This document shows positions 15,874 through 24,905 of a stretch of DNA of 54,492 nt, one piece after another. Source of the DNA: Candidatus Hydrogenedens sp. (lineage in GTDB: Bacteria; Hydrogenedentota; Hydrogenedentia; Hydrogenedentales; Hydrogenedentaceae). The notes under the pieces were generated by a model that was given only the letters and a program-made list of their open reading frames with translations, was not told the DNA's origin and searched no databases. Numbering within the stretch: the stretch's first letter is position 1; the number at the start of each line of letters is the position of its first letter. The translations under genes and the position numbers were made by a program. The stretch is taken from positions 1 to 54,492 of the forward strand of contig DAOSBX010000017.1 of the NCBI GenBank assembly GCA_035361075.1, written 5' to 3'.

Positions 15874-16826
15874 AGATTTGACCCTTCTGAAAGTAGAGTT
15901 TCACGAGTTATTAATTTTACAGGTACATATTTTACACGAGGGGGCTGTGCTCCCTTAAAGTATTCGTCAATTGTTTCCATTGCTACTTTGCCAATTTCCT
16001 TTGGAAATTGGGCAATATCGGCAATAAGTGCTTTTCCGTCGCGAATCGCCTGGCAGGCTTCTGGTGTTGCATCAAAACCTACGATTTTGATTTTATCTTG
16101 TAATCCTGCGGATTCTATTGCTGCTAATGCTCCCAGGGCTGAGTCATCGTTAATCCCAAATATTGCACTGAGGTCAGAACGAGAAGCAATCAGGTCCTGA
16201 GCGGAACGCATGGCTTTATCACGTTGTCCTTCCCCAGGAATTTTCTGGACAATGGCTATGTCTGGATATTTCGCTAACGCATCTTCAAAACCTTTAACCC
16301 GTTCCTGAACCGAGGTTACTGTCGGGTGGTCAATAATAGCGACTTTACCTTGCCCGTTTAGTTGCTTCGCTAAAAACTCACCTAACAACACACCACCTTG
16401 ATAATTGTCAGAGGCAATATGACAAATAACATCCGTATCTTTTACGGCAATGTCTACGGTGAACACGGGTATTTTTTTATCCATCGCTTGCTTTATCAGG
16501 GGAGCCATCCCACTGGAATCTGTAGGTGCAACGACTAAAGCACGAACCCCTTGTAGAATGAACATCTCAATCTGGTCATTTTGTTTGCGAGGGTCAAATT
16601 CCGCATACTGAATTCGCAAATTAATATTCCGCTGATTTGCTGTTTCTTTCATAGCCCCAGCCAGATCTTGGTAGAAAACGTGAGTTTGTGTTAGTAACGA
16701 AGCTCCAACCGCTCCACTATTAGAATTATTTTGGGCTGGCTCTTTACTGCCAATAGGAGCTGAACAACTAAAAAATGTAATAGATAAAAAAACAGAAAAA
16801 TATAGTAGTTTCTTTCCTATTTTCAT
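15870..16826 (-). CDS. Sugar ABC transporter substrate-binding lipoprotein (RbsB-like)
   Basis: 318 residues from the ATG at MKIGKKLLYF. This start places the hydrophobic signal and the Cys in FFSCSAPIGS correctly; the in-frame ATG 90 bases upstream would put 30 charged residues ahead of it and run through an inverted repeat. The mature part is a periplasmic-binding-protein type 1 fold of the ribose/galactose family (ARALVVAPTDSSG..., PVFTVDIAV, GVLLGEFLAKQL, AIFGINDDSALGAL, IVGFDATPEACQAIRDG). A modest AAAGAG ribosome site lies upstream. It is the first gene of the operon binding protein-ATPase-permease-toroid-like protein. The substrate is unknown; a monosaccharide is expected from the family. 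Confidence 0.93.
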   Translation of the reverse strand: MKIGKKLLYFSVFLSITFFSCSAPIGSKEPAQNNSNSGAVGASLLTQTHVFYQDLAGAMKETANQRNINLRIQYAEFDPRKQNDQIEMFILQGVRALVVAPTDSSGMAPLIKQAMDKKIPVFTVDIAVKDTDVICHIASDNYQGGVLLGEFLAKQLNGQGKVAIIDHPTVTSVQERVKGFEDALAKYPDIAIVQKIPGEGQRDKAMRSAQDLIASRSDLSAIFGINDDSALGALAAIESAGLQDKIKIVGFDATPEACQAIRDGKALIADIAQFPKEIGKVAMETIDEYFKGAQPPRVKYVPVKLITRETLLSEGSNL

Positions 16827-16846
16827 AAGCAGATTACTCTTTTTGT

Positions 16847-16876
16847 AAATGATTTTATATTTCAATAAAATCATTT
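16847..16876. repeat. Perfect 12-bp inverted repeat upstream of the sugar ABC operon
   Basis: AAATGATTTTAT (16847-16858) and ATAAAATCATTT (16865-16876) are exact reverse complements with a 6-base spacer. The element lies 21-50 bases ahead of the binding-protein start, where a dimeric repressor or an mRNA hairpin would act. No regulator gene is next to the operon. Confidence 0.55.
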
Positions 16877-17050
16877 TAATATATAGAATATGTGTTTCTC
16901 CAATTACATCTGACAATTATAATGATGAGAATGATTTAGTAATGTCTATTCCAGATAGGTTTTTATTACGGATAATATGAGTATAGAAGTAAGAAGAAAT
17001 GATGAGTTAAGGGTTTAGAAATCATATTAAAAGAGGAGGATGATAATATC

Positions 17051-17608
17051 TTATTGATTTTTTTCAGATATTAGTTTTTCTACTGTTTTTTTAATGGCTC
17101 TTTCTAAAGAAGGGGAATAACCCCTGTAAAATTGTTTAATGTTTAGGTCTCCATCCAATATAAAAATAGCAGGTACCCCCGAAAACATGAATTTTTCATT
17201 TGTTTCTTTATCTGTTTCGATAAACACGTTTACTGTTTTAATATTTTTTTCGCTTAGGAATCTTTTAATCTGGTCTATATTCCCATCCCAAACATTTACT
17301 GCAATAACAGAAAACTGTTCGGGATTGTATTGTTTTGCTAAATTTTCCATAATAGGTAATGCTTGGCGACAAGGACCGCACCAGCTTGCCCAGAAATCCA
17401 AGATAATGGCTTTTTTACCTGAAAAGGAAGACAATTTAACTTCGGAAGTTCCATCTATCCCCTTAATGGTTAGTTCAGGGGCTTTTTTGCCAATCAAAGG
17501 GTGGTTATCTCCATTAATTCCTAAGAACTTAATGCCATAGTGTACCGAGAGATAAATTACTACTATGGAGAACAATAGTACTAAAACAATTCTCTCTTTT
17601 TTAAACAT
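17051..17608 (-). CDS. TlpA-family membrane-anchored thioredoxin
   Basis: 185 residues from the ATG at MFKKERIVLV, chosen because GAAGGA lies 9 bases upstream; an ATG 24 bases earlier lacks a ribosome site. One N-terminal membrane segment is followed by a redoxin/AhpC-TSA-like domain that begins GKKAPELTIKGIDG and holds the active site WASWCGPC, then FIETDKETNEKFMFSGVPAIFILDGD with the cis-Pro loop. This is the arrangement of periplasm-facing TlpA/ResA proteins that reduce disulfides, for example in cytochrome c maturation. It follows the LolA-like/thioredoxin fusion gene on the same strand by 56 bases and is probably part of the same extracytoplasmic redox unit. Confidence 0.9.
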   Translation of the reverse strand: MFKKERIVLVLLFSIVVIYLSVHYGIKFLGINGDNHPLIGKKAPELTIKGIDGTSEVKLSSFSGKKAIILDFWASWCGPCRQALPIMENLAKQYNPEQFSVIAVNVWDGNIDQIKRFLSEKNIKTVNVFIETDKETNEKFMFSGVPAIFILDGDLNIKQFYRGYSPSLERAIKKTVEKLISEKNQ

Positions 17609-17664
17609 ATTCTTTTCCTTCTTAGACAGCATATTATTATAACATCTTTTTTAGATTTTATCTT

Positions 17665-18834
17665 CTATTTTGATTTTCCCTCCAAAATATCTAAAATTTC
17701 TTTCTTTAAACTTTCTCTCATTCCTTGCGAAAATCCTGAATGTCCTCCGTGAATGACCCCATCTTTACCTATGATTACTAATCGAGGGATGGATTGAACT
17801 AAGTATTGTTCTGCTGTTTTGCCTGTTTTATCCATAAGTACTGGTATTTTTATATTTTGCTTTTCTATGAATCGTGTAATTACATTCTTATCTTCTTGAA
17901 TATTCACTGCGAAGAATGCAACATCTTTATCTTTTAGCTCTTCACTGACAGCCTGCACAACAGGCATAGCCATTCGACAAGGCCCACACCAGCTTGCCCA
18001 GAAATCTAACACCACAACTTTTTTATCCTTAAAATCTTTCAAAGATACTTGAGAGCCATCTAATGAGGTTAAGGTAAAGTCTGGGGCTTTTTTGCCTAAT
18101 AAGGGGTCTTTGGTTTCTTCTCTCTCAAGTTTCGTAACACCTTCAGGTGGTGTAAATTTGAAAACCTTATCATCTACAGCAGAGTTAAGTTTCCAATCGG
18201 TGAAATAATACGTGGCTTTTTTTGCAGTATTGCCTGAACGAATGGTTTCTGCTGATATTCTTATTAATTGTGGATTAGCCTCGTCTGAGAACCAGAGGTC
18301 GTAGGTTTCTCCTTTTTCGGTTTCGATTTTGTAATATTTTTCTTTTGTGCCTGTATCGGGATTGGAGACAACTTCATATTTTTTCACCTCAAAATTAATA
18401 GGAGTATCTTCTTCACCGAACAGAATTGTATCCATTAGTTCGAGCCCCTGAATGAAACTGAACATCCTTAACCCTTTAGGAGCTTCTCGTTCTATATACT
18501 TTTTCTCTTCATCAGAATAAATTGTTATATTGGGACCGTTACGGAAAAATTGTATTGTTCCTTGACTATACTCCATGGAGACAAAAGATAATTTGTCACC
18601 TTTGGTAGTGATATTAAAGGTATGTTGCATATCTTGCATTTTGTTGTCGTCGGTTAATGTATAAATTGCTTTTACCTGTACTTTACATGTCTCCGCATTC
18701 TGGATAGGTTTTAATATGTCTAAAAACGATTGTTTTTCAGTCGTTTTTTCTGTGTTTTGCTCTGCATATAAGCTAAAGAAGCAAAAAATGGTGATAGTTA
18801 GGAACAGTAAAAAAGTTGTTTTACCTATGTTCAT
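17665..18834 (-). CDS. Exported fusion: LolA/DUF2092-like domain plus TlpA-type thioredoxin
   Basis: 389 residues. A signal peptide ends near SLYA-EQ (about residue 24). Residues about 40-230 look like the beta-half-barrel of LolA/LolB or DUF2092 proteins: a run of strands such as QHTFNITTKGDKLSFVS, QGTIQFFRNGPNITIYSD and TYDLWFSDEANPQLIRIS, ending KVFKFTPPEGV. Residues about 244-389 form a redoxin domain starting LLGKKAPDFTLTSLDG, with WASWCGPC (Cys283, Cys286) and the cis-Pro loop SIPRLVIIGKDG. The two-domain build suggests a hydrophobic-ligand-binding or scaffold module tethered to a disulfide reductase in the periplasm. AAGGATTTTCT precedes the ATG. It sits between the SurA-like gene and the second TlpA protein. 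Domain assignment of the N-terminal half is by pattern only. Confidence 0.8.
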   Translation of the reverse strand: MNIGKTTFLLFLTITIFCFFSLYAEQNTEKTTEKQSFLDILKPIQNAETCKVQVKAIYTLTDDNKMQDMQHTFNITTKGDKLSFVSMEYSQGTIQFFRNGPNITIYSDEEKKYIEREAPKGLRMFSFIQGLELMDTILFGEEDTPINFEVKKYEVVSNPDTGTKEKYYKIETEKGETYDLWFSDEANPQLIRISAETIRSGNTAKKATYYFTDWKLNSAVDDKVFKFTPPEGVTKLEREETKDPLLGKKAPDFTLTSLDGSQVSLKDFKDKKVVVLDFWASWCGPCRMAMPVVQAVSEELKDKDVAFFAVNIQEDKNVITRFIEKQNIKIPVLMDKTGKTAEQYLVQSIPRLVIIGKDGVIHGGHSGFSQGMRESLKKEILDILEGKSK

Positions 18835-18884
18835 AGAAAATCCTTTCTTTATTATTTTGTTTTATATCTTTTGTCAATGCGATG

Positions 18885-20042
18885 TCATAGTTCTTCCCAT
18901 GGATTTGTAAATTGGTCACGAGATGATGACGGGTCTGGGATATTTTTTTCATAGATTTCGACATTATGTAATTTTCTTAATTCTTCCATTTTTTTTGCCA
19001 TTAGGATATTGGGAGCAAGCAGATGTTTTACTTCTTCAATGGTTGGTATGCGTTCTGGGTTATGTTCAAGGACTTTTAGGACTACGTAGGCATCGGGCAT
19101 AATTTGTGCTTTGACTACCCCTGTGCTATCCCGTGCCATTCTTTGGAATTCTGGCATGTAAACAGGGCCTAAAATAGTTCCTGGTTCTGCATTTTCCGCA
19201 ACAGTCCAGAAACCGCGAAATCTTGTCGATTCAGGATTATTCTCAATATCACTTTCGATAATTTTTATATCCTTCATTTCGGGGACAATAACAGCGGATT
19301 CTTTTTGTTGTATAATTTCCTCTACGAGTTTGTCAAAGTCTTTTCCGCTATCTATTTGTTTGCGATATTCTGCACATATTCTTGCGGAATTGGACAAAGT
19401 AGTAGGCACGAAAATACCCCTAAATTTAATTGTTTCATATACGTGAAAACTGTTTTTGCGTAGATTATACTCTCTCTCCAATTCTTCTGCAGTTACATTT
19501 AACTTTCCTGCTTTCAAATCTTCTGATACCAGGTAAGCAACTGCTTGTTCTCCTAATAGACGTTCATAGATTTTATCTGTTTCTTGCTCGATATACTCTT
19601 TCATTGTACGGAGTGTTGCAGGAGTTAGATTATAAACCTGCATTAATGGTGTAACTGTATTCCCTTCTGGAATGGGAATATTCCAGATAGAACGAAACTG
19701 GTCTTCATCATCGCCAGCCTGCTTAAAAAATTGTTCTCGGGCTATTTCACGGTTAAGGGATATTTTTCCTTCCTCAGCTAACTTTTTGCCTAATGGAATT
19801 TTAATTTGCTGGTCGATGTATTGATTTAAAACCCGTAAGAAATCGCCACGGCTGGTTATTTTTGGTCGTTCTCGGTCGTCCATCTCTCGTAGGATTCGAT
19901 ATAAATCACCCCTTGTAATATATGTATTGTCAATCCGTGCGATTTTTATCGTTTCTGGGTCGCCAATTCTACCACAGGATGTGGTGAATAAAAGGAATAA
20001 TCCTACTATTATCAATTGGATACAGTTATACAAACATTTCAT
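18885..20042 (-). CDS. SurA-like / PpiC-type peptidyl-prolyl isomerase lipoprotein
   Basis: 385 residues. A hydrophobic N-terminus ends FTTSC (Cys23), a plausible lipobox. Residues about 35-170 match the SurA N-terminal helical chaperone region (ITRGDLYRILREM, VLNQYIDQQIKIPLGKKLAEEGK). From about residue 205 a parvulin-like segment is suggested by FRGIFVPTT...KQIDSGKDFDKLVEEI, but the family's Gly-Gly-Asp-Leu-Gly core is not seen, so isomerase activity may be lost. A chaperone for outer-membrane or secreted proteins is the best guess. It heads the run chaperone, fusion thioredoxin and TlpA, which together look like an extracytoplasmic folding and redox set. Confidence 0.75.
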   Translation of the reverse strand: MKCLYNCIQLIIVGLFLLFTTSCGRIGDPETIKIARIDNTYITRGDLYRILREMDDRERPKITSRGDFLRVLNQYIDQQIKIPLGKKLAEEGKISLNREIAREQFFKQAGDDEDQFRSIWNIPIPEGNTVTPLMQVYNLTPATLRTMKEYIEQETDKIYERLLGEQAVAYLVSEDLKAGKLNVTAEELEREYNLRKNSFHVYETIKFRGIFVPTTLSNSARICAEYRKQIDSGKDFDKLVEEIIQQKESAVIVPEMKDIKIIESDIENNPESTRFRGFWTVAENAEPGTILGPVYMPEFQRMARDSTGVVKAQIMPDAYVVLKVLEHNPERIPTIEEVKHLLAPNILMAKKMEELRKLHNVEIYEKNIPDPSSSRDQFTNPWEEL

Positions 20043-20133
20043 TACGCTGTTTATCCTATATCAAACTCTTTTATTATGGATAATTATAAAACGTTGCATG
20101 TAGCAAAAGTATACCACAAATTTACAGCCAACA

Positions 20134-22317
20134 TTAAAGGAGTTCCATTAACTTTTTACGGACTTCTTCAAGTTTTGCCCGATTTCCACTTTGATTGTAA
20201 ACATCTTGTAGACTTCTAAGAACTAAAATAACAGATGGGTCTTTTTCTCCCCATGCTTTTCGCCATATTTCTAATGCTTTGATAAAATATACCTCTGCCT
20301 CGCTGAACCGTTTTAACGCAAGATATAGCAATCCCATATTATTATATGTAGTGGCTAACTCAGGGTGGTCTTCTCCTAAGTAGCTTTGTTTAATTTTGAG
20401 TGCTTCACGGTAATACATATCAGATTCTTGATACCTTTTTGTTTCGTAGTATAGCCCGGCAAGGTTATTTATGGTTTTTCCCACTTCTAAGTGTTGTGGT
20501 CCGTAAATTCTTTGTTTCATCTCGATGGCTTTCAAATAAAATTCTTCTGCTTCTTTAAATCGACGTTGTGCTTGATATACACCTGCTAAATTATTTAATG
20601 CCCTTGCTAAATCGGGGTGATCCATACCGCCATATGCCGATTTCCATATCTCGAAGGAACGAAGATATAGAGGTTCTGCAGAACCATATTTGCCCTGAGC
20701 CAGATATAAGGCTTCTAAATCCTGCAGGATCGTTTCAACATCAGGATGGAGAGGACCTAATACTTTCTCTCGTATTTCTAAGGCACGCCGATACAAACTT
20801 TCCGCAGGTGGGTATTTTCCTTGCTGTTCAAATAGACGTGCCAATTGATGGTACAAGGTTGCTACTGCGTTATTAAAAGTGCCCATGCTCTTTTCAAGGA
20901 TTTGTAGTGCTTGGCGGAAAAATCGTTCTGCTTCTTCATAACGGTGCTCTGATTTTCGTAGTTCACCTAAATTTGATAGTACAGCAGCGACATTAGGGTG
21001 CTCTGGTCCAGATAATTTTCGCCATAATTCAATGGCTTCAAGGTAATGTCGTTCTGCCTCAATAAATCGTTCCTGAAAACGATATACTTCCCCCAAGTTG
21101 TTTAATGTCGTTGCAACATTTGGATGTTCCGAACCATATTTCTTTTTCCAAATTTCTAATGCCCTGACGTATGCTTTTTCTGATTCTTGTAATTTGCCTA
21201 AACATTTAAGGACTTCTGCCCAATTGCAAAGAGCGTTTCCGACATTTATATCTTCGGGTCCGAATATTTCTTCCCATATTTGAAGGCATTTCATGCTAAG
21301 AGGTTCCGCCTTTTGAGGGAATCCTTGAGCTTTATACAACTCTGCTAATTGATAGTATGTAACAGCAATGTCAGGATGTTTGGGTGGTAGGAAACTTTGT
21401 TTAATTGTGAGTGATTCTTGATATAACTGTTCTGCTTCAAAAAATCTGCCTACAGTCCGATAATACCCTGCTAAATTATGTAATACCCTTGCTACATCAA
21501 TACTCGCATTACCCCATATAGAGCGGTATAAGTTAACTGCCCGCTCTGTATAATGAATTGCCTCTTGTATTTTCCCCTGTGCGTGACATAGGACGCCTAA
21601 TGCATTTAACGTGAATGCAGTTTCTGGGTGGTTGGAACCCAATGCACTTTCGCGTATCTCCAATGCCCGTCTATATAACGACTCCGCAAGTACCAGATCA
21701 TTTTGCTGACGATATATATCACCCATTAGTTGTAATGTTGAAGCAACTTCTGGGTGCATCGGACCGAGAATTTTCTCACGAATGTCTAAAGCCTCCTGAG
21801 CACTTTTCTCCGCCTCTGCAAAATTCTTCATCGTCATATACAAACCGGCTAAATTATATAAGGAACGGGCAATATCTGGATGCTTCTGACTTAAAACCTT
21901 TCTCCGAATTTCCAACGCCTTTAAGTGGGCTCTCTCTGCTTCGGTATATTTTCTTTGTTCATGGCAAATAACGCCTAATGTATGATAACTATTAGCAACA
22001 TCTGTATGCTCTTCACCAAAAATTGTTATTCGTGTGGCTAATGCTTTTCGGGCATATTCTTCTGCCTCTGTGTATCTATGCAAACCACGTAAAATCTCAG
22101 CAAGATTATTTAAACTTATTGCATATCGTGGGTCTGTCTCATCGAAATTCTGTTGTGCATATTGGAAACATTCTTCTGCTACTGGAAGAGCATCTGCGAA
22201 AGCCCTCGATTTAAATAACTCTACCACCTTAGTAAGTTTATTTTGCCATACCTCTTCTATTATCTCACTAAGTGAAGCACCCCCTAATCCTTCTTCATTG
22301 GGGATTTCTTGGCTCAT
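20134..22317 (-). CDS. Large TPR protein (kinesin-light-chain-type repeats)
   Basis: 727 residues made almost entirely of 42-residue tetratricopeptide repeats of the kinesin-light-chain/TPR_12 type, with unit form A.tLnNLa.lY...g.f.EAE..y..ALeI....g..HP.v. I count about 15 clear full units, one weaker first unit and a half-unit at the end; one unit (with GGMDHPDL) is 43 residues. There is no signal peptide or membrane segment, so it should be a cytosolic protein-protein interaction scaffold. GGGAGAAATT precedes the ATG. It has no enzymatic domain. It lies downstream of a small double-CxxC protein gene but 106 bases apart; the partner is unknown. Confidence 0.9.
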   Translation of the reverse strand: MSQEIPNEEGLGGASLSEIIEEVWQNKLTKVVELFKSRAFADALPVAEECFQYAQQNFDETDPRYAISLNNLAEILRGLHRYTEAEEYARKALATRITIFGEEHTDVANSYHTLGVICHEQRKYTEAERAHLKALEIRRKVLSQKHPDIARSLYNLAGLYMTMKNFAEAEKSAQEALDIREKILGPMHPEVASTLQLMGDIYRQQNDLVLAESLYRRALEIRESALGSNHPETAFTLNALGVLCHAQGKIQEAIHYTERAVNLYRSIWGNASIDVARVLHNLAGYYRTVGRFFEAEQLYQESLTIKQSFLPPKHPDIAVTYYQLAELYKAQGFPQKAEPLSMKCLQIWEEIFGPEDINVGNALCNWAEVLKCLGKLQESEKAYVRALEIWKKKYGSEHPNVATTLNNLGEVYRFQERFIEAERHYLEAIELWRKLSGPEHPNVAAVLSNLGELRKSEHRYEEAERFFRQALQILEKSMGTFNNAVATLYHQLARLFEQQGKYPPAESLYRRALEIREKVLGPLHPDVETILQDLEALYLAQGKYGSAEPLYLRSFEIWKSAYGGMDHPDLARALNNLAGVYQAQRRFKEAEEFYLKAIEMKQRIYGPQHLEVGKTINNLAGLYYETKRYQESDMYYREALKIKQSYLGEDHPELATTYNNMGLLYLALKRFSEAEVYFIKALEIWRKAWGEKDPSVILVLRSLQDVYNQSGNRAKLEEVRKKLMELL

Positions 22318-22423
22318 AATTTCTCCCGGTGATTGTTCATTTGGTATTCACTATTTAATTTTTAATAGTTATGTACTTATTATACCAATTTATTTGTCAA
22401 CAATAAACCTACTCATATATTTT

Positions 22424-22774
22424 TTATTCTGGTTTCTTTAGTGAGTTTAAAAATCGTTCTATAGCTCCGTTAGCATTATCTTTTTCCAGGTATTCGTTTT
22501 TCAACAAAATGATTGGATTACGAATATATATTTTGTAACAAGCAGGACATAAATCAAATTCAAAATTTTTATAAATTTGTTCTTCAAGTTCATCTGGGCT
22601 CATGTTTTCCATCTTTTTGATTAAATCTGAAATTTCATTCTGATGGTCACGAATTAGGTCAGCCAGATGAATTTCATTTTGTTCGTAAATTGCCATACCT
22701 TCTATTTTAATACGATAACGCAATTCGTCTTGCTTCAAGATTTTTCCACAGCCATCACACTTATAATATTTCAT
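22424..22774 (-). CDS. Small putative zinc-binding protein with two CxxC knuckles
   Basis: 116 residues. It begins MKYYKCDGCGKIL (Cys6, Cys9) and has a second pair in FDLCPACYKIY (Cys75, Cys78). The pairs are separated by a charged, probably helical stretch (residues about 35-70, rich in Asp, Glu and Lys). Four cysteines in two CxxC pairs suggest a zinc ribbon-like site bridged by a helical insert. AAGGAAATTGTAAA precedes the ATG. No family is recognised beyond a general zinc-ribbon look. It is divergent from the nucleotide-sugar operon and sits upstream of the TPR gene. Confidence 0.7.
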   Translation of the reverse strand: MKYYKCDGCGKILKQDELRYRIKIEGMAIYEQNEIHLADLIRDHQNEISDLIKKMENMSPDELEEQIYKNFEFDLCPACYKIYIRNPIILLKNEYLEKDNANGAIERFLNSLKKPE

Positions 22775-22931
22775 TTTACAATTTCCTTATGTATAGACAC
22801 AAAATAATTTTCAGTATACCACTAAAAATCGGTTTCTACAAAAGAGAATGCTAAAAGTTTTAGGTTTGCCTTTATAAAATTCATTTTATTACACTTTTAT
22901 TGACATAAACATGAAATCAGAAGGGAGATCC

Positions 22932-23888
22932 ATGAAGGTTCTTATTACAGGAGTGGCAGGTTTTATTGGTTCAAGTCTTGCGGACAGACTTATTATGTTT
23001 AAGAATCGGGTTATAGGAATTGATGACTTTAGTCCAACATATAAGCCGGAAATAAAAAGAAGATATATAGAAGGTGCTACTAAGTCCGAGTATTTTAAGT
23101 TGTATGAAGCAGATATTTGCAATAGAGATGCAATATATGAAATTTTTGAACAGGAGTCCCCGGAGGTTGTTGTTCATTTAGCAGCACGAGCAGGAGTTCG
23201 TCCCTCTTTACAAAATCCAGAGGAATATTATAGGGTAAATATTATTGGTTCGCAGAATATTTTAGATGCGTGTAGAGATTTTCAGCCATCGCATCTTGTC
23301 TTTGCATCCAGTTCTTCGGTGTATGGAGGTAGTAAGGCTATTCCTTATTCTGAGGTGGATCCGGTAATGTTCCCTATTAGTCCTTATGCTGTTACAAAAC
23401 GGACAAATGAACTCCAAGCACATGTTTATAGTTCTGTGTATGGTGTGAATGTAACAATGCTACGGTTTTTTACCGTATACGGTCCTCGCCAACGACCTGA
23501 TATGGGTATACATAAATTTACAAAACAAATTCTCCATGGTGAGCCGGTTATCCTTTTTGGAGATGGTTCTTCAGCAAGAGATTATACATACATTGATGAT
23601 ATTTTGGATGGACTTATCAAAAGTATTGAACGTCCATTTCGATATGAGATATTTAATTTGGGTGAGAGTCGAACGACAAAATTGATTGATTTAATTGAGA
23701 TTATTTCTGAGGCGGTTGGTAAGCCTGTTGAAATAAATTGGCAACCCAGACAGCCGGGAGATGTAGAAATTACGTTTGCTGATATTACCCATGCACGTAC
23801 ATTGCTGGATTATCGTCCTTGCATTCCGATTGAAGAAGGTATCCGAAGGTATGTTCGCTGGTTTAAAACATTTTATGAAATAGGTTAG
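22932..23888 (+). CDS. NAD-dependent nucleotide-sugar epimerase (UDP-glucose/UDP-glucuronate 4-epimerase type)
   Basis: 318 residues from the ATG at MKVLITGVAG, chosen because AAGGGAG lies just ahead; a start 21 bases upstream has no ribosome site. It is an extended short-chain dehydrogenase: TGVAGFIGSSLAD binds NAD, FASSSSVYGG gives the catalytic Ser/Thr, and SPYAVTKRTNE the Tyr-x-x-x-Lys pair. The sequence RFFTVYGPRQRPDMGIHKF followed by DGSSARDYTYIDD is typical of UDP-glucuronate and UDP-glucose 4-epimerases. It starts a three-gene operon with gmd and rmd, so it likely supplies another sugar for the same surface polysaccharide. Confidence 0.9.
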   Translation: MKVLITGVAGFIGSSLADRLIMFKNRVIGIDDFSPTYKPEIKRRYIEGATKSEYFKLYEADICNRDAIYEIFEQESPEVVVHLAARAGVRPSLQNPEEYYRVNIIGSQNILDACRDFQPSHLVFASSSSVYGGSKAIPYSEVDPVMFPISPYAVTKRTNELQAHVYSSVYGVNVTMLRFFTVYGPRQRPDMGIHKFTKQILHGEPVILFGDGSSARDYTYIDDILDGLIKSIERPFRYEIFNLGESRTTKLIDLIEIISEAVGKPVEINWQPRQPGDVEITFADITHARTLLDYRPCIPIEEGIRRYVRWFKTFYEIG

Positions 23889-23897
23889 GAGAGTTTT

Positions 23898-24905
23898 ATG
23901 GTAAATAATCAAGAAAAACGTCGTGCCCTTATCACAGGAATTACAGGGCAGGATGGCTCATATCTCGCCGAGTTTTTACTATCGAAGGGATATGAAGTGT
24001 TCGGAATTGTTCGACGTTCAAGTACGGAGACGTTTGAACGTATTGCTCATATTCAGGAACAAATACATCTAATTCAAGCGGACCTTACAGACCAGGTATC
24101 CGTTATCGAAGCCATCCAAGTAGCGGACCCGAATGAAGTTTATAATTTAGCGGCACAATCATTTGTTCCAACGTCGTGGAAACAACCTATTCTTACTGGT
24201 GATGTAACCGCTTTAGGGGTAACCCGTGTTCTTGAAGCCATACGTGTTGTCAATCCCAAGATACGTTTTTATCAGGCATCATCCAGCGAGATGTTTGGGA
24301 AGGTAAAAGAGACACCTCAAAATGAAAATACACCGTTTCATCCACGTAGCCCCTATGGGGTGGCAAAAGTTTATGGACACATGATAACCGTGAATTATCG
24401 CGAAAGTTATGACATATTTGCTTGCTCAGGAATATTGTTTAATCACGAATCTCCACGGCGGGGACTCGAATTTGTAACACGAAAGATAACGCACGGGGTT
24501 GCTTGTATCGTGCATGGTCTTAAAGATGAATTAAGGTTAGGTAATTTGGATGCGAAACGAGACTGGGGATATGCGGGTGATTATATTGAAGCGATGTGGC
24601 TTATGCTACAACAGGAGCAACCGGATGATTATGTCATTGCCAGTGAGGAGACACATAGTGTTCGTGAATTTTGTGAGATTGCTTTTGCTCATGTTGGATT
24701 GGATTGGGAAAAATATGTCCGTGTTGACGAACAGTTTTATCGTCCCGCAGAAGTAAACCTGCTGTTAGGGGATTGTTCCAAAGCAAAAGCGAAATTAGGT
24801 TGGAAAAAGAGGCATTCCTTTGAAGATTTGATTCATATGATGGTAGATGCAGACCTGAAATTTGTTGAGAGACACATTCGGGAATTAAGGTACAAACATG
24901 AATAA
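23898..24905 (+). CDS. gmd: GDP-mannose 4,6-dehydratase
   Basis: 335 residues. It converts GDP-D-mannose to GDP-4-dehydro-6-deoxy-D-mannose. The cofactor loop ALITGITGQDGSYLAEFL, the GIVRRSST segment that binds the NADP phosphate, QASSSEMFGK and the Tyr-Lys pair in HPRSPYGVAKVYGH are all present. FNHESPRRGLEFVTRKI and LGNLDAKRDWGYAGDY are diagnostic of Gmd. AGGAGAG precedes the ATG, 10 bases after the preceding epimerase. The stop overlaps the start of the next gene by 8 bases, which implies coupled translation with the reductase that uses its product. Confidence 0.97.
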   Translation: MVNNQEKRRALITGITGQDGSYLAEFLLSKGYEVFGIVRRSSTETFERIAHIQEQIHLIQADLTDQVSVIEAIQVADPNEVYNLAAQSFVPTSWKQPILTGDVTALGVTRVLEAIRVVNPKIRFYQASSSEMFGKVKETPQNENTPFHPRSPYGVAKVYGHMITVNYRESYDIFACSGILFNHESPRRGLEFVTRKITHGVACIVHGLKDELRLGNLDAKRDWGYAGDYIEAMWLMLQQEQPDDYVIASEETHSVREFCEIAFAHVGLDWEKYVRVDEQFYRPAEVNLLLGDCSKAKAKLGWKKRHSFEDLIHMMVDADLKFVERHIRELRYKHE

